This document shows positions 44,636 through 55,004 of a stretch of 64,000 nucleotides of DNA, piece after piece. Numbering within the stretch: the stretch's first letter is position 1; the number at the start of each line of letters is the position of its first letter. The translations under genes were made by a program, and so were the position numbers. The notes under the pieces are model-generated. The model searched no databases. It saw nothing but the letters and a program-made list of their open reading frames with translations, and was not told the origin of the DNA. Origin of the DNA: Gautieria morchelliformis (taxonomy: Eukaryota; Basidiomycota; Agaricomycetes; Gomphales; Gomphaceae); the NCBI GenBank assembly GCA_015179125.1, contig WHVA01000189.1, forward strand, positions 62,001-126,000, read 5' to 3'.

Positions 44636-45276
44636 AATTACTCCTTGTAACTAGAGGGGTGACTAATTATAGTCATAAAGTCATGGGAGTGATGGGGATA
44701 GTATCAGGGTTGTTAAGCTTTGGAATAGAGTCTTGTACCTATTATACGAAGTCCCTGTCTACATGGTGTCAAGATAGTAGTCAGCTGGACGTGTCATGGA
44801 GCTCAATACAAAATAGAAATTAAATCCCTCCTGCCTAGCATAAATGCTAGTCTTGGTGATGGGGCCACTGTCTCTGTGCCTCTTCTGTGGGGCAGCTGAT
44901 TGAGCACACGTATTTGGAATGACATTCTGAAGTCATTCTGTGACATCCAGTGCTCCTGTGCAGTCTACACTCCTCTGTGGCGTTTGGTGCCCGCACCTCC
45001 TCGGTGCCTGTGGCCTGGCGCCTGTTGATGTCATGGCCGATGCCATCAGTCGATAGGCATGTCTCTGATCGGCCACATGTGGTCGATGCCCGTATCCCTG
45101 TACCTTATCTAATCTGTAGATAAGATAGCTGTTCGTGATGTCATGTATCTGTCGTCTGTGTCGATGTCCATCGTAAGTGTCGTTCCTATCTTTTTAGTCA
45201 TTTTTCTTTTCTTCTTTTATTAGTTTCTTTGTATACATAGATGACGTAAAATAGAATAGTTGTGTATATCACAACA
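44636..45276 (+). repeat. LTR-B 3' half (B3)
   Basis: Collinear with 22550-23171 and ends TATATCACAACA. Its left end is the LINE poly(A). The right end sits directly on Helitron helicase coding sequence. Confidence 0.8.
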
Positions 45277-45436
45277 AAGCAAGACCTTCACTTTGTTCCA
45301 GCTTGTTCCCCTTGAAACACCAACATACAACTGACCATGTCCAAACACTGGATATCTCAGGTCCAGCCCAACCGTACCCAAAGACTATCCCTGAGACTTG
45401 TTGATGGTCATTGCAAATGCCACACGCACCAGAAAC

Positions 45437-46152
45437 TGACAGAAGGATAAGTCTCGAATAGGGTAGGGATGCGGCCTTTGACTCGAGGCCGAGTTTGGTG
45501 TGTTACACAAGAGATGGAAATAACTTGAAGAAGACTTAGTGGCTCGAAGTCAAGGAAACATCAAAAGGTTCGCATTCATCTTCGTTTCAATCTTACATGG
45601 TACACTACTTATAGCTACTCGGATAGGGGTCTCGATATGAGGAACGTACGACAGGAATACTCGGGGATACGCATGTGATGTATGTGTATGTACTGGCGGT
45701 ACCGTATACCCATACCGTGACTCGCCTGTTCGGTAATGCCTGGACATGGGGTAGAAAGGTGCATGCTCATCTGGTGGCTCGAATGATGAGGCAGGAAGGT
45801 AGGTGGAATGGAATAGGAAGGATAGACTTGACGCGTAGGTGCAGGAGTGAAGGTGTCGCAAGATGGGATCAGTGTGTGACTCGACTCGGTGTGATGGCTC
45901 GACTCGGTGTACTCGGAATACATGTCTGCTTGTATCATGTGTGGTTCTCGTACCTCGACTCGACTTGTCATGGGTAAGTGTGGGCTCAGGTGTGGTCTCG
46001 ACTCGTACTTGGGGAAGAACGTGTTAGCTCGGGAGCTCAGGATGGACATGAATACGGATAGTGAATGAGAAGTCGTTATGGCATGCGCTGTGAGCTCGAG
46101 TGATAGTCCGAGTGAAATTGTGTTCATAGCTTCCGAAGTTTTCCTCACGACA
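45437..46152. repeat. Solo LTR-E with TSD GAAAC
   Basis: 716 bp, TGACAGAAGG...TCCTCACGACA, flanked by perfect GAAAC (45432-45436 and 46153-46157). Rich in GACTCGA motifs. No second copy in the window. It interrupts the helicase C-terminus of Helitron copy 2. Confidence 0.88.
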
Positions 46153-47725
46153 GAAACTGTCTCCTCTGCAGCACAAATGGTAATTCTTCCTCTGATGGTG
46201 AAATAGTGATCCTGGGGATGAAAGCAGTATTTCCTGCACATTGACCTGAGATGATCCTGACCTCCAACACTCTATTCCTCATCCTCACCAACCGCAACCT
46301 TGTCCCATTGCATAGTCCTTGCTTCTTATCCAAATTGCGCAACATCATCAGAGGCACTCCAGGCTTGACTTCCAAGTGAGCAGGAGGAAGACTGCCCATC
46401 GCTATGGAATTCAGATACTCCACAGGATCCTTCTCTGCAAAGTCAGTTTCCTTGACAGAATCTGCACAGTGGAAGACCTGAGCATCAACTGGAAACTGCC
46501 TCAACACCATGGAATTGATCTCATTGACCTCAGTATTTCTGGGACAGAGGATGGCCCACTCCAAGAAATAATTGTCCTGGGCAGGGATTGCATTGCCAAT
46601 GCCAGGGTATATTTCCTGGATCAGCTCTGCAATTCCAGGGCCACAAACCATGTGTTGAGGGAGTGAGAAGGTATGATCTAGTGGGAGATCCTTTCCCTGA
46701 CCCACATTCTGCAGCCATTCTGTAAACCTGGCTCTGTCAGGGTCATTTCTAACCCGCATGTTCTCTGTCAGATGGAGGACCTTGATCTTTGGCCATAGAT
46801 ATGACTTCTGAAGGGTAGCTCCCACGATATCCTCCTTGGAGCCTTTGGGGACAATTGGGAGAGTCTGCTGAAAGTCACCTCCAAAGGCAACCGTGATGCC
46901 ACCAAAGGGTCGGTCAGGCTGGTCAAGGAAATCCCTCAGTGTCCTGTCAATGGCCTCTATGGCATGGCGATGCTGCATTGCAGCCTCATCCCAAATGATG
47001 AGCCTGGCCAGTCTCAGCATATCAGCCTGGTCAGAGTTCTTTTTGATGGAGGAGAGAGAGCCCTCATGGACAGGAATTGGAATTCCAAGCATGCTGTGAG
47101 AGGTTGTACCATTAGTGAGGATAAGTGCAGCCATTGCAGATGAGGCTACAGCAAGCACAATGAGATTCTCCGCTCTACAGGAGTGGATTCGGGTGTTCCA
47201 TGTGAATGATTTCCCAGCACCACCTGAGCCAGTGACAAAAAACATTTGTCCGTTAGGTTTCTCCTGAGCATCTATGTCCAGTGCCAACCGTAATATCTGA
47301 TCATGTGCAGACCTTTGCCCCTCATTCAGCTTGGGAACCTCCTCATCAGCCTTCTGCCTCTCTTGAACAGGGTCATAGTCCCTCTGCTCAGCTATGAACC
47401 TGTTTCCAATCAGGGCCTCCCATCGCCTACCACCCAAGGCATATCTTCAAAGCTGCTCAAGGACATTCCATTATGCTGAAGGAGTTTATCCAAGAGAAAG
47501 AGGCCAAAATCATAGACCTGATCATCCCGTGGCTCCTGGATATTGTGTCTGATTTGGAGCTGATGTCTGAGATCATCACATATGTGCTCCTTGAAGCCAT
47601 CCCATAGTCTGCCAGGTTGTGAGGGAATGCAACGACCAAGGATGGTGGCAAAGAGATGTCTGAGCTGAGCACCTGTTTTCATGCCACTGGCTTCCTGGAG
47701 ACACAACCTCCACTCCTGATCATCC

Positions 47726-48209
47726 TGTTAGCAACTTGGGGTTATGGCAGGGAAGGTTCGGTAGAGCTCTTAGAAAGCTAGAATCAAATTCACTCTCTAA
47801 GTGAATTTATTGTCACTGTTATATTAATACAATACCTAGAATCAAATTCACTACATGATTTTTAGTCAACATGCTATGAAAATATAAAGAATACTACTTG
47901 CCTCTCTCAGTGAATTTATTGTCACTGAGAGAGGAGCACTATCTTGTCTCAGAAAGCATATACGTGCACCCAGCCCTTTAGCGCCCAAGAGCTCGTCGAA
48001 GTCATTTCAAACTCCGCTGGGTGCAGCCGCTTGTGAAAATAGAGATAACAAAATGAAATGGAGAGGTAAGGAGTGACTGGAAAATTTCGAAAATAATCAG
48101 AGAAGTGGATGCATGGTACAAGAACAATGTGAGAAGAGATTGGAACACCATACAATAAATCGAATATATTATGCTTTATTTTGGTGCAGGAGCATAAATG
48201 CACCCAACA
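47726..48209 (-). repeat. Solo Copia LTR with TSD CATCC
   Basis: 484 bp, the same family as the LTRs of the 10976-16198 element, reversed. Flanked by perfect CATCC (47721-47725 and 48210-48214). Keeps the AATAAA-loop hairpin (47902-47935). It interrupts the Rep/helicase linker of Helitron copy 2. Confidence 0.96.
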
Positions 48210-49398
48210 CATCCTCCAGAAGTCCCCTGGCAAGACAGGCCTCCTTGTAAGTAGCACATTGTATGCCATCCACTGTCCTAAGCTCCTCAAAGGATGTGGC
48301 CGCCTTGACCACTGTGAGGAGAGTGTGCAAATAAAATCTCTCTCCTGATTTTGGGCTTGCAAAGTGAAGGCGTCCAATGCTATATCCCCTTTGACGTGGT
48401 GTCCATACCCTTTCCTCTTTTTGCCAGGTAAAATGCTCAAGAAAATCCACATAGAGAACACCGCGTCCATGAGGGTAGGCAGCATTGGCCTCAAAGTAAG
48501 CCATGAGCGCTGTCTTTGACCCCTCAACCCTGTTCATGATGGTGAGCGGATCAGCATCAGGATTGAAAACGACTGATTGCCGGTCTTTTTCATGGACTGG
48601 CAGTGCCATGACTGCAGGCACCTGGGTGTGGATTTCCCGCTCCAGCAACCTCCAACAGGCCTCATGAGCACTGACATAGCGAGCGTCCAGGTACTTCTTT
48701 ATCTCATCATGGTTGACACCAAACTCCATCGTGGTCTGATCATGGCCCTTGTATACATACTTGTGGATATACTTGACGCACCTCACACTGAAGGTGAATT
48801 CAAGGTTGATGTGACACCGGAGTTTGTGCAAGAGCAGAGGAGAGTATGGCACAATCCATCTGTTGTCCAGCATGTCACCTCTGACATTGTGCAGCCTTCC
48901 ATAATTGCGACGACGATACCTTGGATATCCATCCACATTCACAATGGTCTCCTCACAGAATGGCTTTGGGAAGTTTTTCTTGCACTTGCCATCTTCCATG
49001 CAGGGTGCGTTTGGAGTCATTTGTCCACAGGGACCATGTGTCATCAGCTCACAGACCAACTGGTAGAGGACAGGATGTGTCTCTGGATCAGGGAACTCTG
49101 CCAAAATCATAGAATCCACCTCATGTGGATGTTTGACCTTGGACTCCCTATCAAACCAGATAAGCAGGTGCATGTGTGGGAGCCCCCTCTTCTGGAATTC
49201 AATAGTGTGAACGTGAGCGACAGTTTCTCCAAAGATCTTGTCCTTGACAATCAAGTCAGTGAGGTGTTTCTTTTTGTCCCACTTTGGATTGGCAGTCATG
49301 GTAACAAACAAATCAGGGGGACCCTTCTTTGTTGTAATGGCTAGGGAGTTCTGGCAGTTTTGATTCAGGTCCCGTTTACTTCCTTGAAATGTCGCAGG

Positions 49399-50335
49399 TT
49401 TTAGGAATAATAGATCAGATATATCAGAATTGATATATTTGATGACTCAGGGAGTGGGGACTCTTCGTGCACCCCTGTGCACGGTATATGAGCAAGCTGA
49501 CTAAGCTCTGTGGGGCGAGTGCATCACTGATTGATGTAGGTCACGTGACCGAGTCGAGGAAGAAACAGGTGAGAACAGAGGAACAAGAGGTCCGAAGCTT
49601 TCGCTTTCAGAACAGTATAGTGTAGCCAGTTATAGTAGACTCTCAACAAAGAATTAGAGAAATCTATCAAGAAATAAGCTCTGTAGCTATCAAACAACTC
49701 TACAGTTACTTCAGGAGGTGAAACAGCAATTATGGATTGTTCTGGATAATATTCTGGATGTTTTGTTCGTTCATTTATGGTAGCTACTTATACTCAAATA
49801 GTAGTGACTACCAGTGTTCAAGATAGTGATAGAATGGGTCAGGATAATGTGGAAATGCTCCACAGGCTGCATACAGCTGTGGAGCAGGAACAATGATGGG
49901 GATACTTGTCCTACTGACAAGTATCTAAGCTGGGACCTTGGAGAAATGTACAAAGCCCCTTTCAACATGTAATACAGCTCGTAATCAGTGGAGCTTGTCA
50001 GGGGAATAGAATAGAATAGAAAACCTGTGTGTCCTGTGCTGTGTGCCTACAGCAGCCTTGGCAAGGCATTTGCCATCTCTGTACCTCTCTCCTGAGGTAG
50101 CTATTCAGTACGTCCATAGATAGGACAATATACTGTAATCTCCATCGTTTCCGATGTCCCTGTATGGAACTATTAGTCCCATAGCAATATTTCTTCTGAC
50201 CAGGGCCCAGGTGCCTGCTTTCCAGGGCAGGCACTGTTACTGGTGCATGGATTATTTCTCCCAGATGTTAGCTCAGTTAGACGATTGTATAGACCTTAGA
50301 ATAATGTTTGATATAGCTATCCATGTATTCTAACA
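49399..50335 (+). repeat. Solo LTR-B (B4) with TSD GCAGG
   Basis: 937 bp, TTTTAGGAATAA...TATTCTAACA, flanked by perfect GCAGG (49394-49398 and 50336-50340). Contains hairpin GAGT-GGGG-ACTC (49452-49463) and GGTCACGTGACC (49539-49550). It interrupts the Rep domain of Helitron copy 2. Confidence 0.9.
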
Positions 50336-51972
50336 GCAGGCAGAATGTCTTTTATGCCCAAGCTGTTTGCATCTCCAATGTCATTGTCCAAGCCTCCATA
50401 TGAATCTACCATCTGGTTATACTGCTCAGCACGCAGAGTGTGTTGATTGGCCCTGATCCACCTCAGTCTGCTTTGCTCTGCAGCAGCCCAGGAGTCTACA
50501 ATGTACTGCTGGAACAATTTGCCACCACCCAGGAGTGTTGTAGGTTCTCTCTCTTTCTGGAACAGACAATACGCATGGTACTGTATTTGGATGACCTGCC
50601 TCCATCTGTTTGGATTGGCCACCTGAGCACCCTCTGGCCCACGATAAGGAATACCTGGTTGCCATCCCAACTCTCCCTTGGGAAAGAGAAAGACATAGTG
50701 CAGAGAGGCATAATTCGCATTGGTATCCAATACCCTTCTGAAAGGTCCACCTTTGAGCTGGACAATAATATCGCTAGGTTCAGGGTTAATGCCATCTCCA
50801 GGAAGAACGACTGCAATCTCATCCGCAGTTGGGACATTATATCTCCTAGGATCCCTGTGTGCCCTGTATGTGAGCCTTGTCTGGATGTTACCATTCTGTC
50901 CTTGAGCTCTGAGCCTCTCAGCTGCTTGTTTATATGTGGCGACATGAGGATTTCACAGCAGGAGCATTTCCTGCAAGTCTCCCATGATATTTGGAGACAG
51001 ATGCTCATTGCGATTTGTCCTCTGTGCCAAAGCCAGTGCAGGATTATATATGTAAAGCTGGGCATACTTTGCATCGTCTTCATTGTCAGGGAGGAGAGAG
51101 CCATGGATATGATACAGTTCACCTTGTAGCTTGAGAACATATGGTCCACGACCCTGAAGCAAATCTCGGTCAAAGTTGGCCCCCACAGAAGTGAATGCAT
51201 ACGCAGCATTATACTGCCTGATATTCTGGCGAAATCCTTTTGCCTCAGGGTCCTGGCCTTCTAAGAGCTGTTTCAATGGCTGAGGGGCCTCTGGCAGGTT
51301 TTCCAGCTGCACCTTTCCTTGCATACAGCAACCACCAAAACAGTTCTGTGCATTTGTAGAGCTTTGCAGATGCTCTGCCTTCCAGTGTAATGCTTTACAG
51401 TCAGGGCAGGGAACATTCATGCGACCCAGATCATGAGGCTGCACATCTGCCTCAATTATTTTAGAACCTGTCTTTCCCATCAAGACCAAGTGGAATTGGA
51501 GGATGCCGCCGAGGTGCAGGCAGTCGCTGAGGAGGTGCAGGCAGTGACCGCTGAGGAGCTGGGAGAGGTGGCAGGAGAGGCTGTCAAGGTGCAGCGACTG
51601 GTTGAGGATTGGGAGCTGGTGGTGGATTAGCTGGTATGATTGGCTGAGGTGGAGGTCTAGGAAGTGCATCTGCTCCATGCCTTAGTGCATCCGCCTGAGC
51701 CCGCAATGCTGCGACTGCTGCAGAACCTACTACAGGAGGTCTAGGAGCTGGTTGTAAAGGTGCCTGCCTGTGTTTTCTCAAGGGTTGGGCTGGGATAGGC
51801 TGTATCCCAGCAGCCTGAGCACGCAAATCTGCCACCGCTGTAGAGCCTACCACCGGATGTCCAATTCCAGCTGCCTGAGCATGCAACTGAGCAATAGCTG
51901 CTGAACCTACTACAGGAGCAGGCTGTCCATGGTCTGGCCTATTTCTTCTTAGGGGCTGCAATTGTGGGATAG

Positions 51973-53564
51973 TGTCATGATTCGTTTATTGTGTGGATCT
52001 TCCCTTAACACACAGCGAATGGCCTCCCCAACCAGCGAACGGCTTCCCAACCCAGCGAATATCTTGCCAAAATATTCGTTGCCATACTGCTTTTGCATTC
52101 GCTATTCACGTCATTCCTGCCAGGACGCCAGGTGTTGGAGCCCTCATCCATCATAGAACCCATCATCTGTTAAACTCCCACTCCATGACAGACCCACATG
52201 CTCAGGATGCATTCAGATAGTGTCAGTTGCAGCCTCCGTGCAGGTTGGACTCAATGGGACTCATACCACTGCAGGGCAGGATGAATTAGCTTCGCTGAAG
52301 TTTTCACTACACAGTTGTCATGACCCATTCATTTCTTGTATCAAGCTATCCCTGTTTTCCCTTTCACCACTCTTCCATGTTCGCTCGGCTTCGCTCCATT
52401 CACCCCTTGCTCGATTCACTATTCGCCACATTCGCCAAATGGCCATTCACTACTTGCATCATTTTCCAGTAGCCATGCCATCAAACACGATCGACATCCT
52501 TTACCTGGATTGATGGTTCATCACTGGTCCTATCATGAATTGCAAGGAGGTGCAGTCTGTCATGACTCATTTATTTCTTGTACCGAGCTATCCCTGTTGT
52601 CCCTTTCACCACTCTTCCATGTTCGCTCGTCTTCGCTCCATTCACTCCTCCCTCCATTCACTATTCGCCACATTCGCCATATGACCATTCACTACTCGCA
52701 TCATTCACCAGCAGGCACACCATCAAACAGGATCGACATCCTTTACCCGGGTTGATGGTTCATCACTGGTCCCATCATCTTCTCAACTCAACCCCCTTTG
52801 GGTGTTCCTATGGCCAGAATGCATTCGCGGGACATCCTACCCATAGGTCATGTGGGACCAACCCAGCAGACGAAGAGTCCGTGCAGGGCGGTGTATATGC
52901 AGGCCCCAAGACATGATTTCATACATAGGTGCCTTCGCCACCTTTACTCTCCGTCGTTTCATGTTCGCACTCTTCTCTCACTTTATTGTATGTTTATTCC
53001 ATATACTTAGTATCATGACTGCGCACCCCTATCCAATCCTGACTCCAGACGGCCTCTTTCCTATTCGCTAGCACCATATGAGCATTCGGTATAAGTAGTC
53101 TACATTCACATGTATATTCTCCAGTTTAATTATCATACGTCCATTTTGTGCAAACTTGACCTCGCTGTGATCATCGTCTTGAGCCTTCTCCTGTAGATTT
53201 CTATCTTTGACCAGAAGAGGACTTAGGCATCACTGGTGAGTTCTCATACTTCATCTTTGTTACCTTAGCCTTCGAGTTATTTTCTGTGCTGTCAGCGAAG
53301 GGCTCTGAAGGAGTGCCTTCGCCGGCGAAAGGATTGTCGCTACTTAGACAACCTTTCTGTGACACCTTGCACGTTACATCATCAAGTGCCATGGGCTATT
53401 TCGCTATGACTGTAGATCAGGGCGAAATTCCTTTCGAGTAACCCTCTTACTTCGTAACCCTTACCTCTTCGGTACTGTTCGCTGGGCGATTCGCTAGATC
53501 GCACACGCTATTCGGGCATTCGCCACTAACATGCGATATTAATGCCCAAAATCCAATCTTGACA
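51973..53564 (+). repeat. Solo LTR-D (D4) with TSD GATAG
   Basis: 1,592 bp, TGTCATGATTCG...AATCTTGACA, flanked by perfect GATAG (51968-51972 and 53565-53569). Contains two extra internal starts TGTCATGAC (52317 and 52559), i.e. ~240-bp internal duplications. It interrupts the Pro-rich N-terminus of Helitron copy 2. Confidence 0.94.
53201..53392 (-). CDS. Conserved small ORF in LTR-D (copy 4)
   Basis: 63 codons matching the other LTR-D ORFs (LDDVTCKVSQKGCLSSDNPF, KYENSPVMPKSSSG), with two extra codons before the stop. No known domain. Confidence 0.3.
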   Translation of the reverse strand: MALDDVTCKVSQKGCLSSDNPFAGEGTPSEPFADSTENNSKAKVTKMKYENSPVMPKSSSGQR

Positions 53565-54053
53565 GATAGCTGCTAACTGAGAACAAAGGGCTGCCACCTG
53601 CTCTCCAGGACTGAGATTAGGAGGACGCGATGGCCCTGCAAGCATAGGAGGAAGTGATGCCCTTGCAAGCATAGGAGGACGTGACGGCCCTGCCACAGGT
53701 TGTTGAAAAGGATCAGCGACATTGCTTCTAGGAGGAGGGTGAGGGATGGCAAAAGGCTGTGGTGGAGGGGGTGGCTGGTCCTGAGCTCTGACAGCAGCAG
53801 CAGCAAGCGCACGTGCTCTCCAATCTGTGGGTGACGTCATATGACCCTCCTGCTCCTCCCTCGCCCTTTCACGCTCCTGCTGACGATTTCTCTCTGGAGT
53901 AGATGGATCCCTGAGAAATGCAGGCATAAGCTTAGGGGAACATCAAGGTACCACAATTCATCTTACATTTGCAAGCAGATGCAGCTGTTGTTAATTTTTC
54001 TTGGGCAAAGTCAGGGGAATTTATTAATTTCTAATTAAAATAAAATAAATAAC

Positions 54054-54297
54054 TGTCAGATGGCTCACACCAGACCACAGAGAAATATATACGTGCCAAG
54101 GACGGGACAGAGAATTTGTTTGTTAGGCAAAGTCAAGGGAATTTATGATTTTCTATTTAAAATAAAATAAATAAATGTCAGATGGCTCACACCAGACCAC
54201 AAAGAAATATATATGTACCAAGGAAGGGACGGGGAAATTGTTTGATGAAAATATCCAAGTCTTCTTCAGCTATCCAACTGGAATAATTCCAGTAAAA
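54054..54297. repeat. 122-bp tandem duplication
   Basis: Two units starting TGTCAGATGGCTCACACCAG at 54054 and 54176, each containing AAATATATA and AAGGGACGGGG-like ends. Within the 5' part of Helitron copy 2. Confidence 0.85.
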
Positions 54298-54789
54298 GGT
54301 CCTGGTCCTGGTCCTGGGGAGATGTCTTCTTCAGCCACCAGTAGTGCAAGTCAACACCAAGAGAACTGCAATGCAATTGTGGCTCCCTCTAAGGCAGCCT
54401 GGGATGACTACCTGGCTCCTTAGCAGAGAAAAAGCTGCCCCACTGAAGAGGTCAACCCCAATAGTTCAAAGGAGAGATCTCCCTGGGAAGAGATCTTTTG
54501 TCCTCTACACTATATAGGCTATCTATTTCACTCTCACACAATTTATATTGTCTATCTAGAGCTGGTGGGAAGAGAGGAGAGGAGGGTAGTGGTGGGGTGA
54601 GAGTGTGCGCAGAAGCGGCTGCGTAGTGTTCTGCCAGCACAGCGCAGCTTCAAGCGCTGGAACCAGCAGACCGGCATGAACCAGTGAGACCAGTTTGGGC
54701 CAGCTGCAGCACTCACATCCCTGACAAATTGGTCGAGGAGGTCACGTGACTGTGAACACTGTGAGGGGCATTGTTGCTCACAGCTGCGC
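54298..54789. other. Non-coding 5' part of Helitron copy 2
   Basis: No gene. Contains GGTCACGTGAC (54740-54750) and GTTGCTCACAGCTGCGC, equivalent to the H1/H3 5' region. A TATA-like CACTATATAGGCTATC lies near 54518. Confidence 0.45.
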
Positions 54790-55004
54790 TGTCCATTTTC
54801 GAAAAAATTGCAAAAAAATATACAGATATTAAAATAGTAACTTTGTTTAGCAGTGTCTGGAAAATGGATCAATATCTATTTGCGAAAAAATTTAGGAAAA
54901 AACAAAATAAAATACATATGTTAAAATACATAAAAACCAAAGAAAAAAAAGGGTATTCATTGATATCTATTTGAAAAAAAAAATTGAGGAAAAAATAAAT
55001 TAAA
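54790..55004. repeat. AT-rich Helitron repeats at inversion edge
   Basis: Two or three units containing GCGAAAAAATT and CAATATCTATTT, as at 1971-2490 and 5310-5960. They end at about 55005, where LINE coding begins abruptly. The RT frame runs on into this A-rich DNA until 54957, so its last residues are not native. Confidence 0.75.

Larger units (their letters stand above)
45277..53927 (-). pseudogene. Helitron copy 2 Rep-helicase, interrupted by four solo LTRs
   Basis: Minus-strand segments of one RepHel gene. 53927-53565: Pro/Ala-rich N-terminus. 51972-50336: rest of the Pro-rich region, CPDCKALHW motif and Rep start. 49398-48210: HUH core (GLPHMHLLIWF) and KYIHKYVYKG. 47725-46153: helicase with GSGGAGKS, IIWDEAAM and GGDFQQTLP. 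45436-45277: INKSQG*SLG and YVGVSRGT, cut by LTR-B3. Each gap is filled by an LTR with a 5-bp duplication. Besides the insertions there is a stop after INKSQG and frame changes near 51600, 50950 and 47430. The Pro-rich N-terminal extension is not seen in copy 1. Confidence 0.9.
45277..54790 (-). mobile_element. Helitron copy 2 (3' end lost)
   Basis: Includes the RepHel relic and, on its 5' side (53940-54790), AGCAAAGTCAGGGGAATT repeats, 122-bp repeats and the GGTCACGTGAC region that the non-autonomous copies also carry. That supports H1/H3 being internal-deletion derivatives of this lineage. The 3' terminus is missing because LTR-B3 truncates the helicase end. The 5' TC was not found. Confidence 0.7.

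Noticed and set aside
53526..53570. Reading the Helitron N-terminal ORF through into LTR-D
   Set aside because: The GATAG duplication shows that the LTR is inserted, so the last residues of that ORF belong to the LTR.
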